Part shown: positions 1-8,027 of the stretch, piece by piece
Numbering within the stretch: position 1 is the stretch's first letter
How the letters are laid out: each line of letters begins with the position of its first letter
Assembly: GCA_937922175.1 (NCBI GenBank)
Contig: CAKZUU010000410.1
Span: 1 to 16,927 of the forward strand
Reading direction: 5' to 3'
From: an uncultured Gemmataceae bacterium
Lineage (GTDB): Bacteria; Planctomycetota; Planctomycetia; Gemmatales; Gemmataceae
Length of the DNA: 16,927 nt
The notes under the pieces: model-generated
Databases searched by the model: none
Seen by the model: only the letters and a program-made list of their open reading frames with translations
Told to the model about the DNA's origin: nothing
Translations under genes and position numbers: made by a program

Positions 1-1524
1 AAGTCGATGATAAATGATGCCGTTCTCGTGCAGCCAGTGCAGCAAGGCACCCTCGGTCGAGTTCCCCACGGGGACCATCGCCCCGGCTTCGCGCTCTTCC
101 AAATGAGCGGTGGAATTGACAGCGGCATTCAGAGCGATCCAGTCCGCTGGTCCGTGTCCTTCGAGGGCACGCGGCCAAGTATCGTTGGCATTCAGACGCA
201 CCCATTGCTCGGTATCGCGCAGGAAAAGCTGACCATCCCACCAGGCTCGGTCGACACGCATTTTATTCTGCGTCAAGGTGCCGGTCTTGTCCGAACAGAT
301 CACCGTTGCCGATCCGATCGTTTCGCACGCCACCAACTGCCGAACCAGGGAGTTCGCCCGGGTCATCTTTCGCATGGCCAACGCCAGCGAGACCGTGACG
401 CTCATCGGCAGGCCTTCGGGAACGGCCACCACGATGATGATGACCATGTAAACAACCGAATCGAGGGCATACTTCGCGGCGCCGCCCAGCGACGACGTCA
501 AGCTGCCGGTGACCAACCCACGACCCATGAGGGCGAGGAAAATCGCGATCGCCGCGATATACCCGACCTTGCTGATGAGGCCGGCCAGGTCGGATAGTTT
601 CTGCTGGAGAGGGGTAAGTTGTTTCGAGATCGTGAGTTTCTTGCGGATTCGGGCTTCGTCGGTTTCCTCGGTCGCGTCATCGGCCTCATCACCCTCCTCA
701 GCCGACAGCCGACGGGCGATTTGACCGATCATCGTGGCGTCGCCGACCTCGGTGACGAACATCAATCCGACGCCGTCCACGACTTGAGTGCCGCGGTACA
801 GGCAGGCAGGATGGTCAGGTCCGTCGGCAGTGTCCTCAAGGGACGCGGGGCGTTTTCTAACCGGCACCGACTCACCGGTCAGCAACGACTGATTGATCAT
901 CAAGTCGGTGGCTTTCAGCAGCCGGCCATCCGCCGGGACTTCGTCGCCCATCTCTAACAGGACCAAATCACCGACGACGACTTGTTCCAAGGGGATGGTC
1001 GTAAAGCCGCCTTTCCGCGTGACTTTGACCTGAATCTCCTCCTTGCGTGCATTGAGCACTTCAAATTCACGATCACTTTTGTATTCGCTGGCGAAAGCGA
1101 CTCCGGTGGCCAACACCACCGCCACCATGACGGCAAAACCCTCGTAAGCGGGATGCCCGACGAGGACACTGACAGCGACGGCCACCAGCGCTAAGCCGAA
1201 GGTGATTGCCGGCAGCCATCGCCGCAAGGAGGGATGGGCGAAACCGACGGCCAAGACGGCGACGATGGCGCCGAACATCAAGCCGCCAATCAATCGCTCC
1301 TGATTGAATACTTCGACGACGATCGAGAGAAGGGCGGCCGCGAGAAGGATTTTGATGATTGGTTCGTCGAACTTTTCGAGGAACTTTCTCCAGATCGGCT
1401 CACGAGGAACGGGGGTGAGACGATTGTGACCAAATTTGACCAGACTCTGAGCTACCGCGTCGTCCGAGAGTCCGGCCTCCAAGTTGGCGGGAATTTCTTT
1501 GAGGATCTCTGCGACGGACCGCAT
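1..1524 (-). CDS. P-type Ca2+-transporting ATPase (type II, PMCA/SERCA-like), 3' end outside window
   Basis: The 508 N-terminal residues of an ATP-driven cation pump are in the window and the rest runs off the left edge. Seen: a cation-ATPase N-terminal region (1-50), a first membrane helix near 56-72, the actuator loop motif LTGES at 215-219, the M4 motif VPEGLP at 368-373, and the phosphorylation motif DKTGTLT at 412-418 with Asp412 as phospho-acceptor. PEGLP together with the YEGF...EYKSDREF segment after M1 fits the type II calcium pumps, so Ca2+ export from the cytoplasm is the likely role. The start is supported by GAGGTGA shortly upstream of ATG. Oddities are two extra hydrophobic stretches (about 80-97 and 103-122) between M1 and M2, and an acidic insert near 277-291. 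It lies 67 nt downstream of frr with no clear terminator between, so co-transcription is possible. Family is sure; the exact ion is inferred. Confidence 0.93.
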   Translation of the reverse strand, partial: MRSVAEILKEIPANLEAGLSDDAVAQSLVKFGHNRLTPVPREPIWRKFLEKFDEPIIKILLAAALLSIVVEVFNQERLIGGLMFGAIVAVLAVGFAHPSLRRWLPAITFGLALVAVAVSVLVGHPAYEGFAVMVAVVLATGVAFASEYKSDREFEVLNARKEEIQVKVTRKGGFTTIPLEQVVVGDLVLLEMGDEVPADGRLLKATDLMINQSLLTGESVPVRKRPASLEDTADGPDHPACLYRGTQVVDGVGLMFVTEVGDATMIGQIARRLSAEEGDEADDATEETDEARIRKKLTISKQLTPLQQKLSDLAGLISKVGYIAAIAIFLALMGRGLVTGSLTSSLGGAAKYALDSVVYMVIIIVVAVPEGLPMSVTVSLALAMRKMTRANSLVRQLVACETIGSATVICSDKTGTLTQNKMRVDRAWWDGQLFLRDTEQWVRLNANDTWPRALEGHGPADWIALNAAVNSTAHLEEREAGAMVPVGNSTEGALLHWLHENGIIYHRL

Positions 1525-1591
1525 CAAGTCACCTCGACCATCGTGTTATGGTAGCGACGCCAGTGGCTCGACTCGGAAGGGGGAGCCTGTT

Positions 1592-2152
1592 TTATTGTTC
1601 GAGGATTTCCTTCGATTTTTTTTCTGCCAGATCATCAATCTGGCTTTCGTAATTTTTCAGCAGCTTCTGGACCTCCTCTTTGCCGCTGTCCCGCTCATCT
1701 TCGGTCATTTCACCGTTTTTCTCGGCGGTGTCGAAGGCTTTGTTGGCATCGCGGCGGATGTTTCGGCAGGCGACCTTCGCATCCTCCGCCAACTCTTTGA
1801 CTCGCTTGACCAGTTTGTTCCGCTGTTCTCCGGACATCGGTGGGATCGTCAGCCGGATGATTTTCCCATCGTTGTTCGGGGCCAGGCCAAGGTCGCTGGA
1901 CCGGATCGCCTTTTCAATTTCCTTCAGGTCCGAGGCATTAAACGGGCGGATGACAATTTGTTGCGGATCCGGGGCGGAGATCTGGGCCAGCTGCTTGATC
2001 GGGGTGGGCGAACCGAAATACTCCACTCGCACGTTGTCCAGGAGAGCGGGCGTGGCCCGACCGGTGCGCAGCCCACGCAGTTGATCGCGAAAGACCGTGA
2101 CGGCCTTTTCGAGGCGCTCTTCGCAATCCAACAAGATTTCATCGGTGGACAT
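1592..2152 (-). CDS. frr: Ribosome recycling factor
   Basis: Encodes a 186-residue protein of the usual length for this family. Ribosome recycling factor acts in the cytoplasm with EF-G to split the post-termination ribosome so that subunits can be reused. Seen: the N-terminal helix with RTGRATPALLD (29-39), the beta-domain stretch around PTPIKQLAQISAPDPQ (49-64), the PPMSGEQR segment (104-111) and the conserved RNIRRDAN motif (130-137) on the long C-terminal helix. The ATG sits 3 bp after the pyrH stop codon, so the two genes are almost certainly translationally coupled. The pyrH-frr order is widely conserved in bacteria. Identification is secure. Confidence 0.98.
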   Translation of the reverse strand: MSTDEILLDCEERLEKAVTVFRDQLRGLRTGRATPALLDNVRVEYFGSPTPIKQLAQISAPDPQQIVIRPFNASDLKEIEKAIRSSDLGLAPNNDGKIIRLTIPPMSGEQRNKLVKRVKELAEDAKVACRNIRRDANKAFDTAEKNGEMTEDERDSGKEEVQKLLKNYESQIDDLAEKKSKEILEQ

Positions 2153-2155
2153 GGG

Positions 2156-2896
2156 TTATCTCCCGTCGCTGCAAATCAAAGTGCCAATCGTGTGCCCGGC
2201 GATGGCTCGCTGGATGTTCCCCTCGCGTTTGAAGTCGAAAACGAGGATCGGCAGCCGCGCGGTCCGGGCCATTTCGATGGCGGCAATGTCCATGACACGC
2301 AAATTTTCGCGGATCACCTGATCATGGCTGAGACGCTCGTATCGAACCGCGTGGGGGTTGACGTCGGGATTGGCACTGTACACGCCATCGACTTTGGTCG
2401 CTTTCAAGAGAATGTCGGCTTGCAATTCGCGGGCGCGTAAGGCGGCGGCAGTGTCGGTGGTGACAAAGGGATTGCCCGTGCCGCCGGCCAGAATGACGAC
2501 GAGTTTTTTGGCCAAATGACGGGTCGCACGTCGGCGAATGTAGGGTTCTGCGACCGTGTCCATCGGCACCGCCGACATCAATCGCGTCTCGCAGCCGAGG
2601 CTCTCTAATGCGTCTTGCAAGGCCAGACCATTCAGAGCGGTGGCGAGCATCCCCATATAGTCCGCGGTCGAGTCCTTGATGATGGAGCTACCCGCGGAAA
2701 ATTGAGCCCCCCGAAGGAAGTTCCCACCGCCGACGACGATGGCCAGCTCGACGCCACTATCGTGGACACCTTTTGCTTGCCGTGCGATGTTTAGCACTTC
2801 GTCCAGGTGAATCCCGCTCTGACCCGGCTTCCCGAAACTCTCCCCACTCAGCTTCAACACCACTCGTTGGTATTTCGGCCGAAGCAAATCATCCAT
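2156..2896 (-). CDS. pyrH: Uridylate (UMP) kinase
   Basis: Encodes a 246-residue amino-acid-kinase-fold enzyme that phosphorylates UMP to UDP in pyrimidine nucleotide synthesis; bacterial PyrH is normally a hexamer. Seen: LKLSGES near 14-20 with Lys15, the glycine-rich GGGNFLRG at 56-63, TADYMGMLAT at 77-86, AGGTGNPFVTTDTAA at 137-151 and KVDGVY at 168-173. The frame is open further upstream to 2998, but that extension would overlap the preceding gene. The internal ATG at 2896 has a G-rich ribosome site (CGGGGGGCG), gives the family's normal N-terminus and lies downstream of a TATAAT box, so I chose it. It is followed after 3 bp by frr. The usual upstream partner tsf is absent; a PLP enzyme precedes it instead. 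Confidence 0.97.
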   Translation of the reverse strand: MDDLLRPKYQRVVLKLSGESFGKPGQSGIHLDEVLNIARQAKGVHDSGVELAIVVGGGNFLRGAQFSAGSSIIKDSTADYMGMLATALNGLALQDALESLGCETRLMSAVPMDTVAEPYIRRRATRHLAKKLVVILAGGTGNPFVTTDTAAALRARELQADILLKATKVDGVYSANPDVNPHAVRYERLSHDQVIRENLRVMDIAAIEMARTARLPILVFDFKREGNIQRAIAGHTIGTLICSDGR

Positions 2897-2932
2897 GCAC
2901 GCCCCCCGAGAAAATCTGGCAGTGTCACGGCG

Positions 2933-2938
2933 ATTATA
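2933..2938 (-). promoter_or_regulatory. Candidate -10 box for pyrH-frr
   Basis: On the minus strand the 79-nt gap between the PLP-enzyme gene and pyrH contains a perfect TATAAT. It would place transcription start near 2926, giving a leader of about 30 nt before the pyrH ATG. No good TTGACA box is found at 16-18 nt spacing; the nearest resemblance, TTGATG, is 21 nt away. Promoter function is therefore plausible, not certain. Confidence 0.4.
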
Positions 2939-2975
2939 CGGTTCCCTCCGCCTGGCTTCCATCAACGCCCGAGGG

Positions 2976-4088
2976 TCAACTCGTGATGTCTCGGTCACGA
3001 GCGGCGATCAACCACTGATCGACAACTTTCCCGTTCTCAATCACCCACGCCGATCGATGTAATGCCACTGTCGGGCAGACATGCGCGGGAATCGCCCACA
3101 GGACATCGCCCAGAGAAAAACGCTCCGCTTGTGGCGTCCGCACCGTCAGATGCTCCTCGCTGTGGACCACCACTTCGGCATCGGGGATGGCCAGGAATCG
3201 ACACCGCTGGCCCATCGGCGAGTCCGGCGACACTGCTTTGTAACCCAGATCGACAGTGATGCGGTCGCGCGACGGTCGACTGATGACACGTGTCAGCAAT
3301 ATCGCTCCAAACTTCAGCCTCAGCTCGGGATACTTCGCATCGTAGTTGGCGTCATGCAACGACAAGGTTCCGGGCGACAACTCCAGTCCCGCGATCGTCT
3401 CCTCGGCATGCACGGGAAACGAGGGCGTGCCCCCAATGACAATCCGCCCCAACTGATGTCCGTCCCGACGCAACCTGTCGCAAAATTCCTGTACCGCTTG
3501 CCAGACGCTGCGTCCGGTCGCTCGCCGCTGCTCGAGAGACGGGTTGTTGTTATGACCATCGTAGATATGCAGACCCACGGGTCGGAAAGCGGGGATGCGG
3601 CCAAACTCTTGATACAAGCAAGCGGCATCGGGACCGAGTTCGATCCCCGTCCGCCCCATCCCGGCATTGACGTCGAGATATAGATCCACGACGTCACGAG
3701 CATGGGGGAAGACGGCTTGTAATTGCCGCAGCGCCTCGACATGGTCAATGGTGACGCCGAAACGCGTCGCTGGGTAACGGCGAACCAATCGGGCAAAGCG
3801 ATCACAATTGGGACCGACCAACGGATACGCGATGAGGACATCAGGCACGGAGATCGAAGCGAGCATCTCGGCCTCGGCGAGCGTGGCACATTTGTGCTTT
3901 GTCACGCCGGCCTCGAGCCACATCCGCGTGATTTCCCGAGTTTTGTGCGTTTTGACATGAGGGCGGAGACGTTGAGGAGAGCCGGCACATTCGATGGTTC
4001 GCGCGATGTTGACACGAATCGCCGCGCGATCGAACAACAAAGCTGGACTGGGAATTCGACCGGCTTCGTCGGGAGGAAGGACGTTCAT
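2976..4088 (-). CDS. D-threonine aldolase / D-serine dehydratase-like PLP enzyme
   Basis: Encodes 370 residues with the alanine-racemase-type barrel and a C-terminal D-serine-dehydratase-like domain. Family members use PLP plus a divalent metal to cleave D-3-hydroxy amino acids or to dehydrate D-serine; which reaction applies here cannot be told from sequence. Seen: SPALLFD at 14-20, the PLP-binding motif RPHVKTHKT at 42-50 with Lys46 as the expected Schiff-base residue, SEEHLTVRTP in the C-terminal half, and the metal-site motif H-x-C at His336/Cys338 (AHVCPT). The frame stays open upstream to 4607, but that region is antisense to a DUF3467 gene, so ATG 4088 is preferred although its ribosome site is weak. 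It is 79 nt upstream of pyrH on the same strand and diverges from the DUF3467 gene. Confidence 0.88.
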   Translation of the reverse strand: MNVLPPDEAGRIPSPALLFDRAAIRVNIARTIECAGSPQRLRPHVKTHKTREITRMWLEAGVTKHKCATLAEAEMLASISVPDVLIAYPLVGPNCDRFARLVRRYPATRFGVTIDHVEALRQLQAVFPHARDVVDLYLDVNAGMGRTGIELGPDAACLYQEFGRIPAFRPVGLHIYDGHNNNPSLEQRRATGRSVWQAVQEFCDRLRRDGHQLGRIVIGGTPSFPVHAEETIAGLELSPGTLSLHDANYDAKYPELRLKFGAILLTRVISRPSRDRITVDLGYKAVSPDSPMGQRCRFLAIPDAEVVVHSEEHLTVRTPQAERFSLGDVLWAIPAHVCPTVALHRSAWVIENGKVVDQWLIAARDRDITS

Positions 4089-4121
4089 ACATATGCCGCA
4101 AAAAAAAATCCTCTGCCAGTC

Positions 4122-4147
4122 AGTATAGGAATTCCGTAGCGTACAAT
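4122..4147. promoter_or_regulatory. Candidate divergent promoter region
   Basis: The 114-nt gap between the divergent PLP-enzyme and DUF3467 genes contains TATACT on the minus strand (4122-4127), which would start a leader of about 27 nt before ATG 4088, and TACAAT on the plus strand (4142-4147), about 55 nt before ATG 4203. Both match five of six -10 consensus bases. Neither has a convincing -35 box. A run of nine A residues (4100-4108) lies in the minus-strand leader and reads as U9 in that mRNA. Confidence 0.35.
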
Positions 4148-4202
4148 TTTGGGACCAGTGATTGGTTTCTCCGACCGCACTACAGAAACTCGGGTGAATC
4201 TC

Positions 4203-4532
4203 ATGACGGATGAACGCGGAGTGACTTTGGGGTCTGGCGATCAACAAGTCCAGATTCCGGTGGACGCCACGGGATTGAACGCGCTTTACGCGAACTTCTT
4301 CCGCGTGACTGGCACGCCGGAGGAATTGATTCTTGATTTCGGATTGAACACCCAACAGATGACGCCCTCGGGACCAGAGACGGTCAAGCTTTCCCATCGG
4401 CTGGTGTTGAGTTTCTACACCGCGAAACGCCTTCTGGGCGCACTCCAATGGGCCGTCAATCGTTACGAGAACAACTTCGGCCTGTTGGAGACGGACTTCC
4501 AAAAGCGACTTCGCTCGACGGCAAGATCCTGA
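4203..4532 (+). CDS. DUF3467 family protein
   Basis: Encodes 109 residues that match my memory of the DUF3467 pattern: ALYANFFRVTGTPEELILDFGL (27-48), an HRLVLSFYTAKRLLGALQ stretch (65-82) and the closing RYENNFGLLE (87-96). It is soluble, without signal peptide or membrane helix. The family is short, widespread in bacteria and of unknown function. ATG 4203 is chosen because GGGTGA lies at a suitable distance upstream. A TTG at 4149 would add 18 residues that do not resemble the family. It stands alone, divergent from the PLP enzyme and convergent with the ECF ATPase gene 61 nt downstream. Confidence 0.85.
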   Translation: MTDERGVTLGSGDQQVQIPVDATGLNALYANFFRVTGTPEELILDFGLNTQQMTPSGPETVKLSHRLVLSFYTAKRLLGALQWAVNRYENNFGLLETDFQKRLRSTARS

Positions 4533-4593
4533 TCGGACGGGCGACAGTTTCCGACAGGTAAATCGGTGACGGCCTTGGCTCGATCTCCCCCCC

Positions 4594-5364
4594 TTAAGTC
4601 TGCCCATCTCGGGAGCAAGAAAGCCCCAAGCGCAGCCGAAAGGGGACCTCGAGGCCGCAAGGCTCTAAGAGATCGGCTCGGCTGAGAAGGATTTCGCTGG
4701 GGGCGTCGGCGATGATGGCGCCGGCGTCGAGAAGGATTGTTCGTCGGCAGGTTTGCCAGACGAGGTCCAGATCGTGGCCGGCAATCAATTTGATTCCCGG
4801 CCATTCGTTCAGAAGTCGGATCAGATCCTTCCTCGCCCGCGGATCGAGGAACATACTCGGTTCGTCGAGGAGAAGTACTTCGGGACGCATGGCGAAGACG
4901 CCGGCAAGCGCCGCCCGGCGTTTCTCGCCGCCGGACAACTGCCAGGGGACGCGATTTTCCAATCCGTGCAGTCCCGTCCTTTGAATTGCTTCGGTTACAT
5001 GCTGTCGAACGACAGACTCGGGCCAACCCAAATTCAGCGGGCCGAACGCGACGTCTTCTTCGACGGTTGGGTGAATCAGTTGGTCGTCGCTATTCTGAAA
5101 AATCAAGCCCAGATGTTCCGGCAGAAGGTGGCGATCGCCCGAGACTCCCGGGTCCAGGTGCCCGATGCGAATGCGGCCGGGTGGCACCGGAAGGACACCG
5201 GCTAAACAAAGTAACAGGGTCGTTTTGCCGGCTCCGTTCGGCCCGACAATTCCGACCGATTCTCCCACTTCAACTTCAAACGATACGTCGCGGAGAACGG
5301 CCGGACCTGAATGGTAGGCGAACGACAGCCCTGCGACCCGAATCAATGGAAGGTTCCTTGTCAC
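4594..5364 (-). CDS. ECF transporter ATP-binding protein (CbiO/EcfA type)
   Basis: Encodes 256 residues of an ABC ATPase that powers uptake by an energy-coupling-factor transporter of vitamins or of cobalt/nickel ions. Seen: Walker A GPNGAGKT (41-48), Q-loop FQNSDDQLI (89-97) followed by TVEEDVAFGPLNLG (100-113), typical of this subfamily, the ABC signature LSGGE (143-147), Walker B VLLLDEP (163-169) and the switch His197. The frame is open to 5490, but GTG 5364 overlaps the stop of the T-component gene as GTGA, a 4-nt overlap, and places the protein start just before the usual first beta strand. The upstream ribosome site is weak, consistent with coupled translation. The ATPase would act at the inner face of the cytoplasmic membrane with the neighbouring CbiQ-like protein. 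Confidence 0.9.
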   Translation of the reverse strand: MTRNLPLIRVAGLSFAYHSGPAVLRDVSFEVEVGESVGIVGPNGAGKTTLLLCLAGVLPVPPGRIRIGHLDPGVSGDRHLLPEHLGLIFQNSDDQLIHPTVEEDVAFGPLNLGWPESVVRQHVTEAIQRTGLHGLENRVPWQLSGGEKRRAALAGVFAMRPEVLLLDEPSMFLDPRARKDLIRLLNEWPGIKLIAGHDLDLVWQTCRRTILLDAGAIIADAPSEILLSRADLLEPCGLEVPFRLRLGLSCSRDGQT

Positions 5365-6083
5365 TGAGCAATCCGATCGAAAGCAGTGATAGCCCCGACA
5401 ACGCTGACCATGACGACAAACCTGGCCACATCGGACGCTCGCGTCGAGGGGCGGTGATAATCGTGGAATTGTCCGTCGAAGCCGCGGCAACGCATCGCGG
5501 CGGCAACTCGTTTGGCTCGATCTTCAGCGCTGAGCAGCAAGACGGCCGACGCCATTCCCATCGTCTGCCAACTTCGCCTCGACGCCCGAACCTGGAAACC
5601 TCGTGTGTGCAAGGCGGTCCCGATTCGTTGCCACTGATCGCGAAGCACCACCGTGTACCGATGCGTCATCACCAACAGTTTCGTCACGAGACGCGGAACG
5701 CCCAGCGAGGACAGCGCACGGGCGGCCCGGTGCATCGGTGTGCTGGCAACCACGATTGCTGCCAACTGAAAGACGAGGATCGCGCGAAGGGCCAGTCGCA
5801 ACGCTTGCCACGGTCCCGACGATATCGAGCCGAACAGCAAGTAGACCATGAAGGGAGCCAAGAAAAACGCCAGCGACGCCGATCGTCGCCCGAGCCATCG
5901 GCCATCGGGTCGGACCGATACTGTCAGAGCAATGACGGCAACGGCAGCAGCGGCAAGCGCGGTCTCGGAGCGGAGAAGGGTCACTAGAAACGTGGTGAGT
6001 CCGAAGGCAGCGATCTTCCAGCGGGGATCCCACCGACTCAACCACGTTGGCTGGATCGACGCCTGGTCTGTCAAAAACGTCAT
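5361..6083 (-). CDS. ECF transporter T component (CbiQ/EcfT type)
   Basis: Encodes a 240-residue membrane protein with hydrophobic segments near 24-37, 41-56, 70-87, 97-115 and 221-235. This is the transmembrane coupling subunit that links the ATPase to the substrate-binding S component. Seen: the two Ala-x-x-x-Arg-Gly coupling-helix motifs, ALHTRGF at 157-163 and AMRCRGF at 196-202, which contact the ATPases in this family, and the family-like WDPRWKI near 18-24. ATG 6083 is chosen because upstream codons would run into the divergent nth gene. The 3' end overlaps the ATPase gene by 4 nt. No CbiM, CbiN or other S component is present in the window, so the substrate cannot be named. Confidence 0.87.
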   Translation of the reverse strand: MTFLTDQASIQPTWLSRWDPRWKIAAFGLTTFLVTLLRSETALAAAAVAVIALTVSVRPDGRWLGRRSASLAFFLAPFMVYLLFGSISSGPWQALRLALRAILVFQLAAIVVASTPMHRAARALSSLGVPRLVTKLLVMTHRYTVVLRDQWQRIGTALHTRGFQVRASRRSWQTMGMASAVLLLSAEDRAKRVAAAMRCRGFDGQFHDYHRPSTRASDVARFVVMVSVVGAITAFDRIAQ

Positions 6084-6141
6084 GCGGTCATGGTATTCCG
6101 CTTCCCTTTTCGTGTCGCTGCCCCTTGCGTAGCATCTTGTC

Positions 6142-6795
6142 ATGACCTCAAACTCGGCCGAAACTCGTCGCCGTGTTCGGCAAATCGCGAAAATTCTTGA
6201 GGAGCTGTACCCGCAGCCCCGCACAGCATTGCGGTACGACACCCCGGTTCAGCTCCTGGTGGCCGTTATCCTGTCCGCTCAGTGCACCGATGCCCGAGTC
6301 AATCAGGTGACTCCGGCGTTGTTCGCTCGGTTCCCCGATGCGCAAACATTGGCCAATGCCCCCCGCGACGAACTGGAGGAATTGATTAAATCCACGGGGT
6401 TTTTCCGCATGAAGGCCAAGCATATCCAAGAGTGTTGCCGCGCCTTGGTGGCAAAGTATCACGGCGAATTGCCGCGGACGATGGAAGAGCTGACAGCCTT
6501 GCCCGGCGTGGGTCGCAAGACGGCGAATGTCGTGTTGGGTGATCTGTTCCGTACTCCTGGCATTACGGTGGATACCCATGTCAAACGTCTCAGCCGCCGA
6601 TTGGGGCTGACGACGCATACCGACCCGACGAAAATCGAACACGACCTGATGGCGGTTGTACCACGTGATCGATGGATCGATTTCAGCCACCAGCTAATCC
6701 TCCACGGTCGGCAAGTGTGTACAGCCCGTCGGCCTCGCTGCGAATCCTGCCCGCTACGCCCTTGGTGCCCTCAGATCGGAGTCCAGACCGCATGA
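6142..6795 (+). CDS. nth: Endonuclease III
   Basis: Encodes a 217-residue DNA glycosylase/AP lyase that removes oxidised pyrimidines in base-excision repair. Seen: LSAQCTD at 44-50, the helix-hairpin-helix LPGVGRKTANVVL at 120-132 with catalytic Lys126, the catalytic aspartate Asp144 in VDTHVKR, and a complete [4Fe-4S] cluster motif C-x6-C-x2-C-x5-C (Cys193, 200, 203, 209). Length equals that of the family. The ATG at 6142 has no obvious Shine-Dalgarno sequence, and the gap to the divergent cbiQ-like gene is only 58 nt, so a short or near-leaderless transcript is possible. Its stop overlaps the start of pepT (ATGA), indicating a two-gene operon. Confidence 0.97.
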   Translation: MTSNSAETRRRVRQIAKILEELYPQPRTALRYDTPVQLLVAVILSAQCTDARVNQVTPALFARFPDAQTLANAPRDELEELIKSTGFFRMKAKHIQECCRALVAKYHGELPRTMEELTALPGVGRKTANVVLGDLFRTPGITVDTHVKRLSRRLGLTTHTDPTKIEHDLMAVVPRDRWIDFSHQLILHGRQVCTARRPRCESCPLRPWCPQIGVQTA

Positions 6796-8027
6796 GCCGA
6801 TTGCTGGAGCGTTTTTGTCGCTACGTCATGATCGACACCCAAGCGGTCGAGGGTGCGACGACTTATCCGAGTTCGCCCGGTCAATTGGAACTGGGCCGAA
6901 TCCTGGTCAATGAATTGCGAGTCCTGGGGCTTCGCGATGCGGCCCAGAGCGAGCACGGAATCGTCATGGCGACCCTCCCTGCTCGGGGACGACCCGACGC
7001 CCCGGTCGTTGCATGGTTCGCTCATCTGGACACCTCCCCGGAAACCTCGGGGCGTGGTGTGAAGCCCATCATCCATCGGAATTACGACGGTCGTGACATC
7101 GTCTTGCCTGGCGATCCTTCTCAAGTTCTGCGAGTGGAAGAGAACCGCGATTTGGCGGCACGTCGCGGCCAGACGATCATCACCTCCGACGGCACCACCT
7201 TGCTCGGGGCCGACGACAAAGCCGGGGTAGCGGTGGTGATGGAAGCGGCGGAACGGCTCTGCTGCGAGTCGGATCGCCTGCATGGGACCATTCGTCTCTG
7301 TTTCACCTGCGACGAGGAGATCGGCCGAGGCGTCGATCACATTGACCTCGACCGTCTCGGGGCCCGCGTGGGGTACACTCTCGATGGGGCGGGCGTCGGA
7401 GAGATCGAAACGGAGACCTTCTCCGCGGACAAGGCAACCGTGACGATCACCGGCGTCAACATCCACCCGTCGATTGCAAAGGGGCGAATGGTCAATGCCG
7501 TTCGTTTGGCCGCGATGTTCGTCGACCGCTTGCCACGACAAGGACTTTCCCCCGAGACGACCGAGCAACGACAAGGTTTCATCCATCCGCTTTCAATCGA
7601 AGGTGGAGTCGGGCAGACGGTGATTCGCTTGCTGCTGCGCGATCATGACACCTCGCAATTGTTGCATCAAGCTGACCTGCTTCGTGAGATCGCGAGGCAT
7701 ATCGAATGGGAGTTTCCCATGGCCCGGGTGCGGGTGAATGTGGAACGGCAGTATCGGAACATGGCCGAAGGGTTGCGGCGAGAGCCTCGGGTCGTGGCCC
7801 TCGCCGAGCAGGCCGTCCGTCAAGCAGGGTTGACTCCGAAATTCCCGGTCCTTCGCGGGGGGACGGACGGTGCTCGGCTAACGGAGATGGGATTGCCGAC
7901 ACCCAATCTCTCGACAGGGGAACACAATCCGCATTCGGTCCTCGAGTGGACAAGTCTTGAGGACATGAATTCTGCCGTCGAGGTCCTCCTCCACTTGGCG
8001 GAGCGATGGGGCGAAGAACGCAGCTAG
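6792..8027 (+). CDS. pepT: Peptidase T (tripeptide aminopeptidase, M20 family)
   Basis: Encodes 411 residues, the normal PepT length, for a cytoplasmic di-zinc aminopeptidase that removes the N-terminal residue of tripeptides. Seen: the first metal-site motif AHLDTSPE (77-84) with His78 and Asp80, LLGADDKAG (137-145) with bridging Asp141, the CDEEIGRG motif (173-180) with the catalytic and metal-binding Glu pair 175/176, YTLDGAG with Asp198, and the last ligand His378 in STGEHNPHS. The start is taken at ATG 6792, which overlaps the nth stop by 4 nt, rather than an in-frame upstream ATG at 6672 inside nth. All expected metal ligands are present, so it should be active. Confidence 0.95.
   Translation: MSRLLERFCRYVMIDTQAVEGATTYPSSPGQLELGRILVNELRVLGLRDAAQSEHGIVMATLPARGRPDAPVVAWFAHLDTSPETSGRGVKPIIHRNYDGRDIVLPGDPSQVLRVEENRDLAARRGQTIITSDGTTLLGADDKAGVAVVMEAAERLCCESDRLHGTIRLCFTCDEEIGRGVDHIDLDRLGARVGYTLDGAGVGEIETETFSADKATVTITGVNIHPSIAKGRMVNAVRLAAMFVDRLPRQGLSPETTEQRQGFIHPLSIEGGVGQTVIRLLLRDHDTSQLLHQADLLREIARHIEWEFPMARVRVNVERQYRNMAEGLRREPRVVALAEQAVRQAGLTPKFPVLRGGTDGARLTEMGLPTPNLSTGEHNPHSVLEWTSLEDMNSAVEVLLHLAERWGEERS

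Noticed and set aside
7..957. Plus-strand open frames over the ATPase
   Set aside because: Antisense to a pump with intact LTGES, PEGLP and DKTGTLT motifs; the translations are low in family-like features.
1484..2440. 318-codon plus-strand open frame
   Set aside because: It lies antisense to frr, part of pyrH and the ATPase start, all secure genes; its translation has no recognisable domain and reflects codon bias of the true strand.
2897..2998. Upstream in-frame extension of pyrH
   Set aside because: It would overlap the preceding gene, cross the TATAAT box and give an Arg-rich start foreign to UMP kinase.
4089..4607. N-terminal extension of the PLP-enzyme frame
   Set aside because: The extension is antisense to the DUF3467 gene and to the end of the gap, and the family N-terminus fits ATG 4088.
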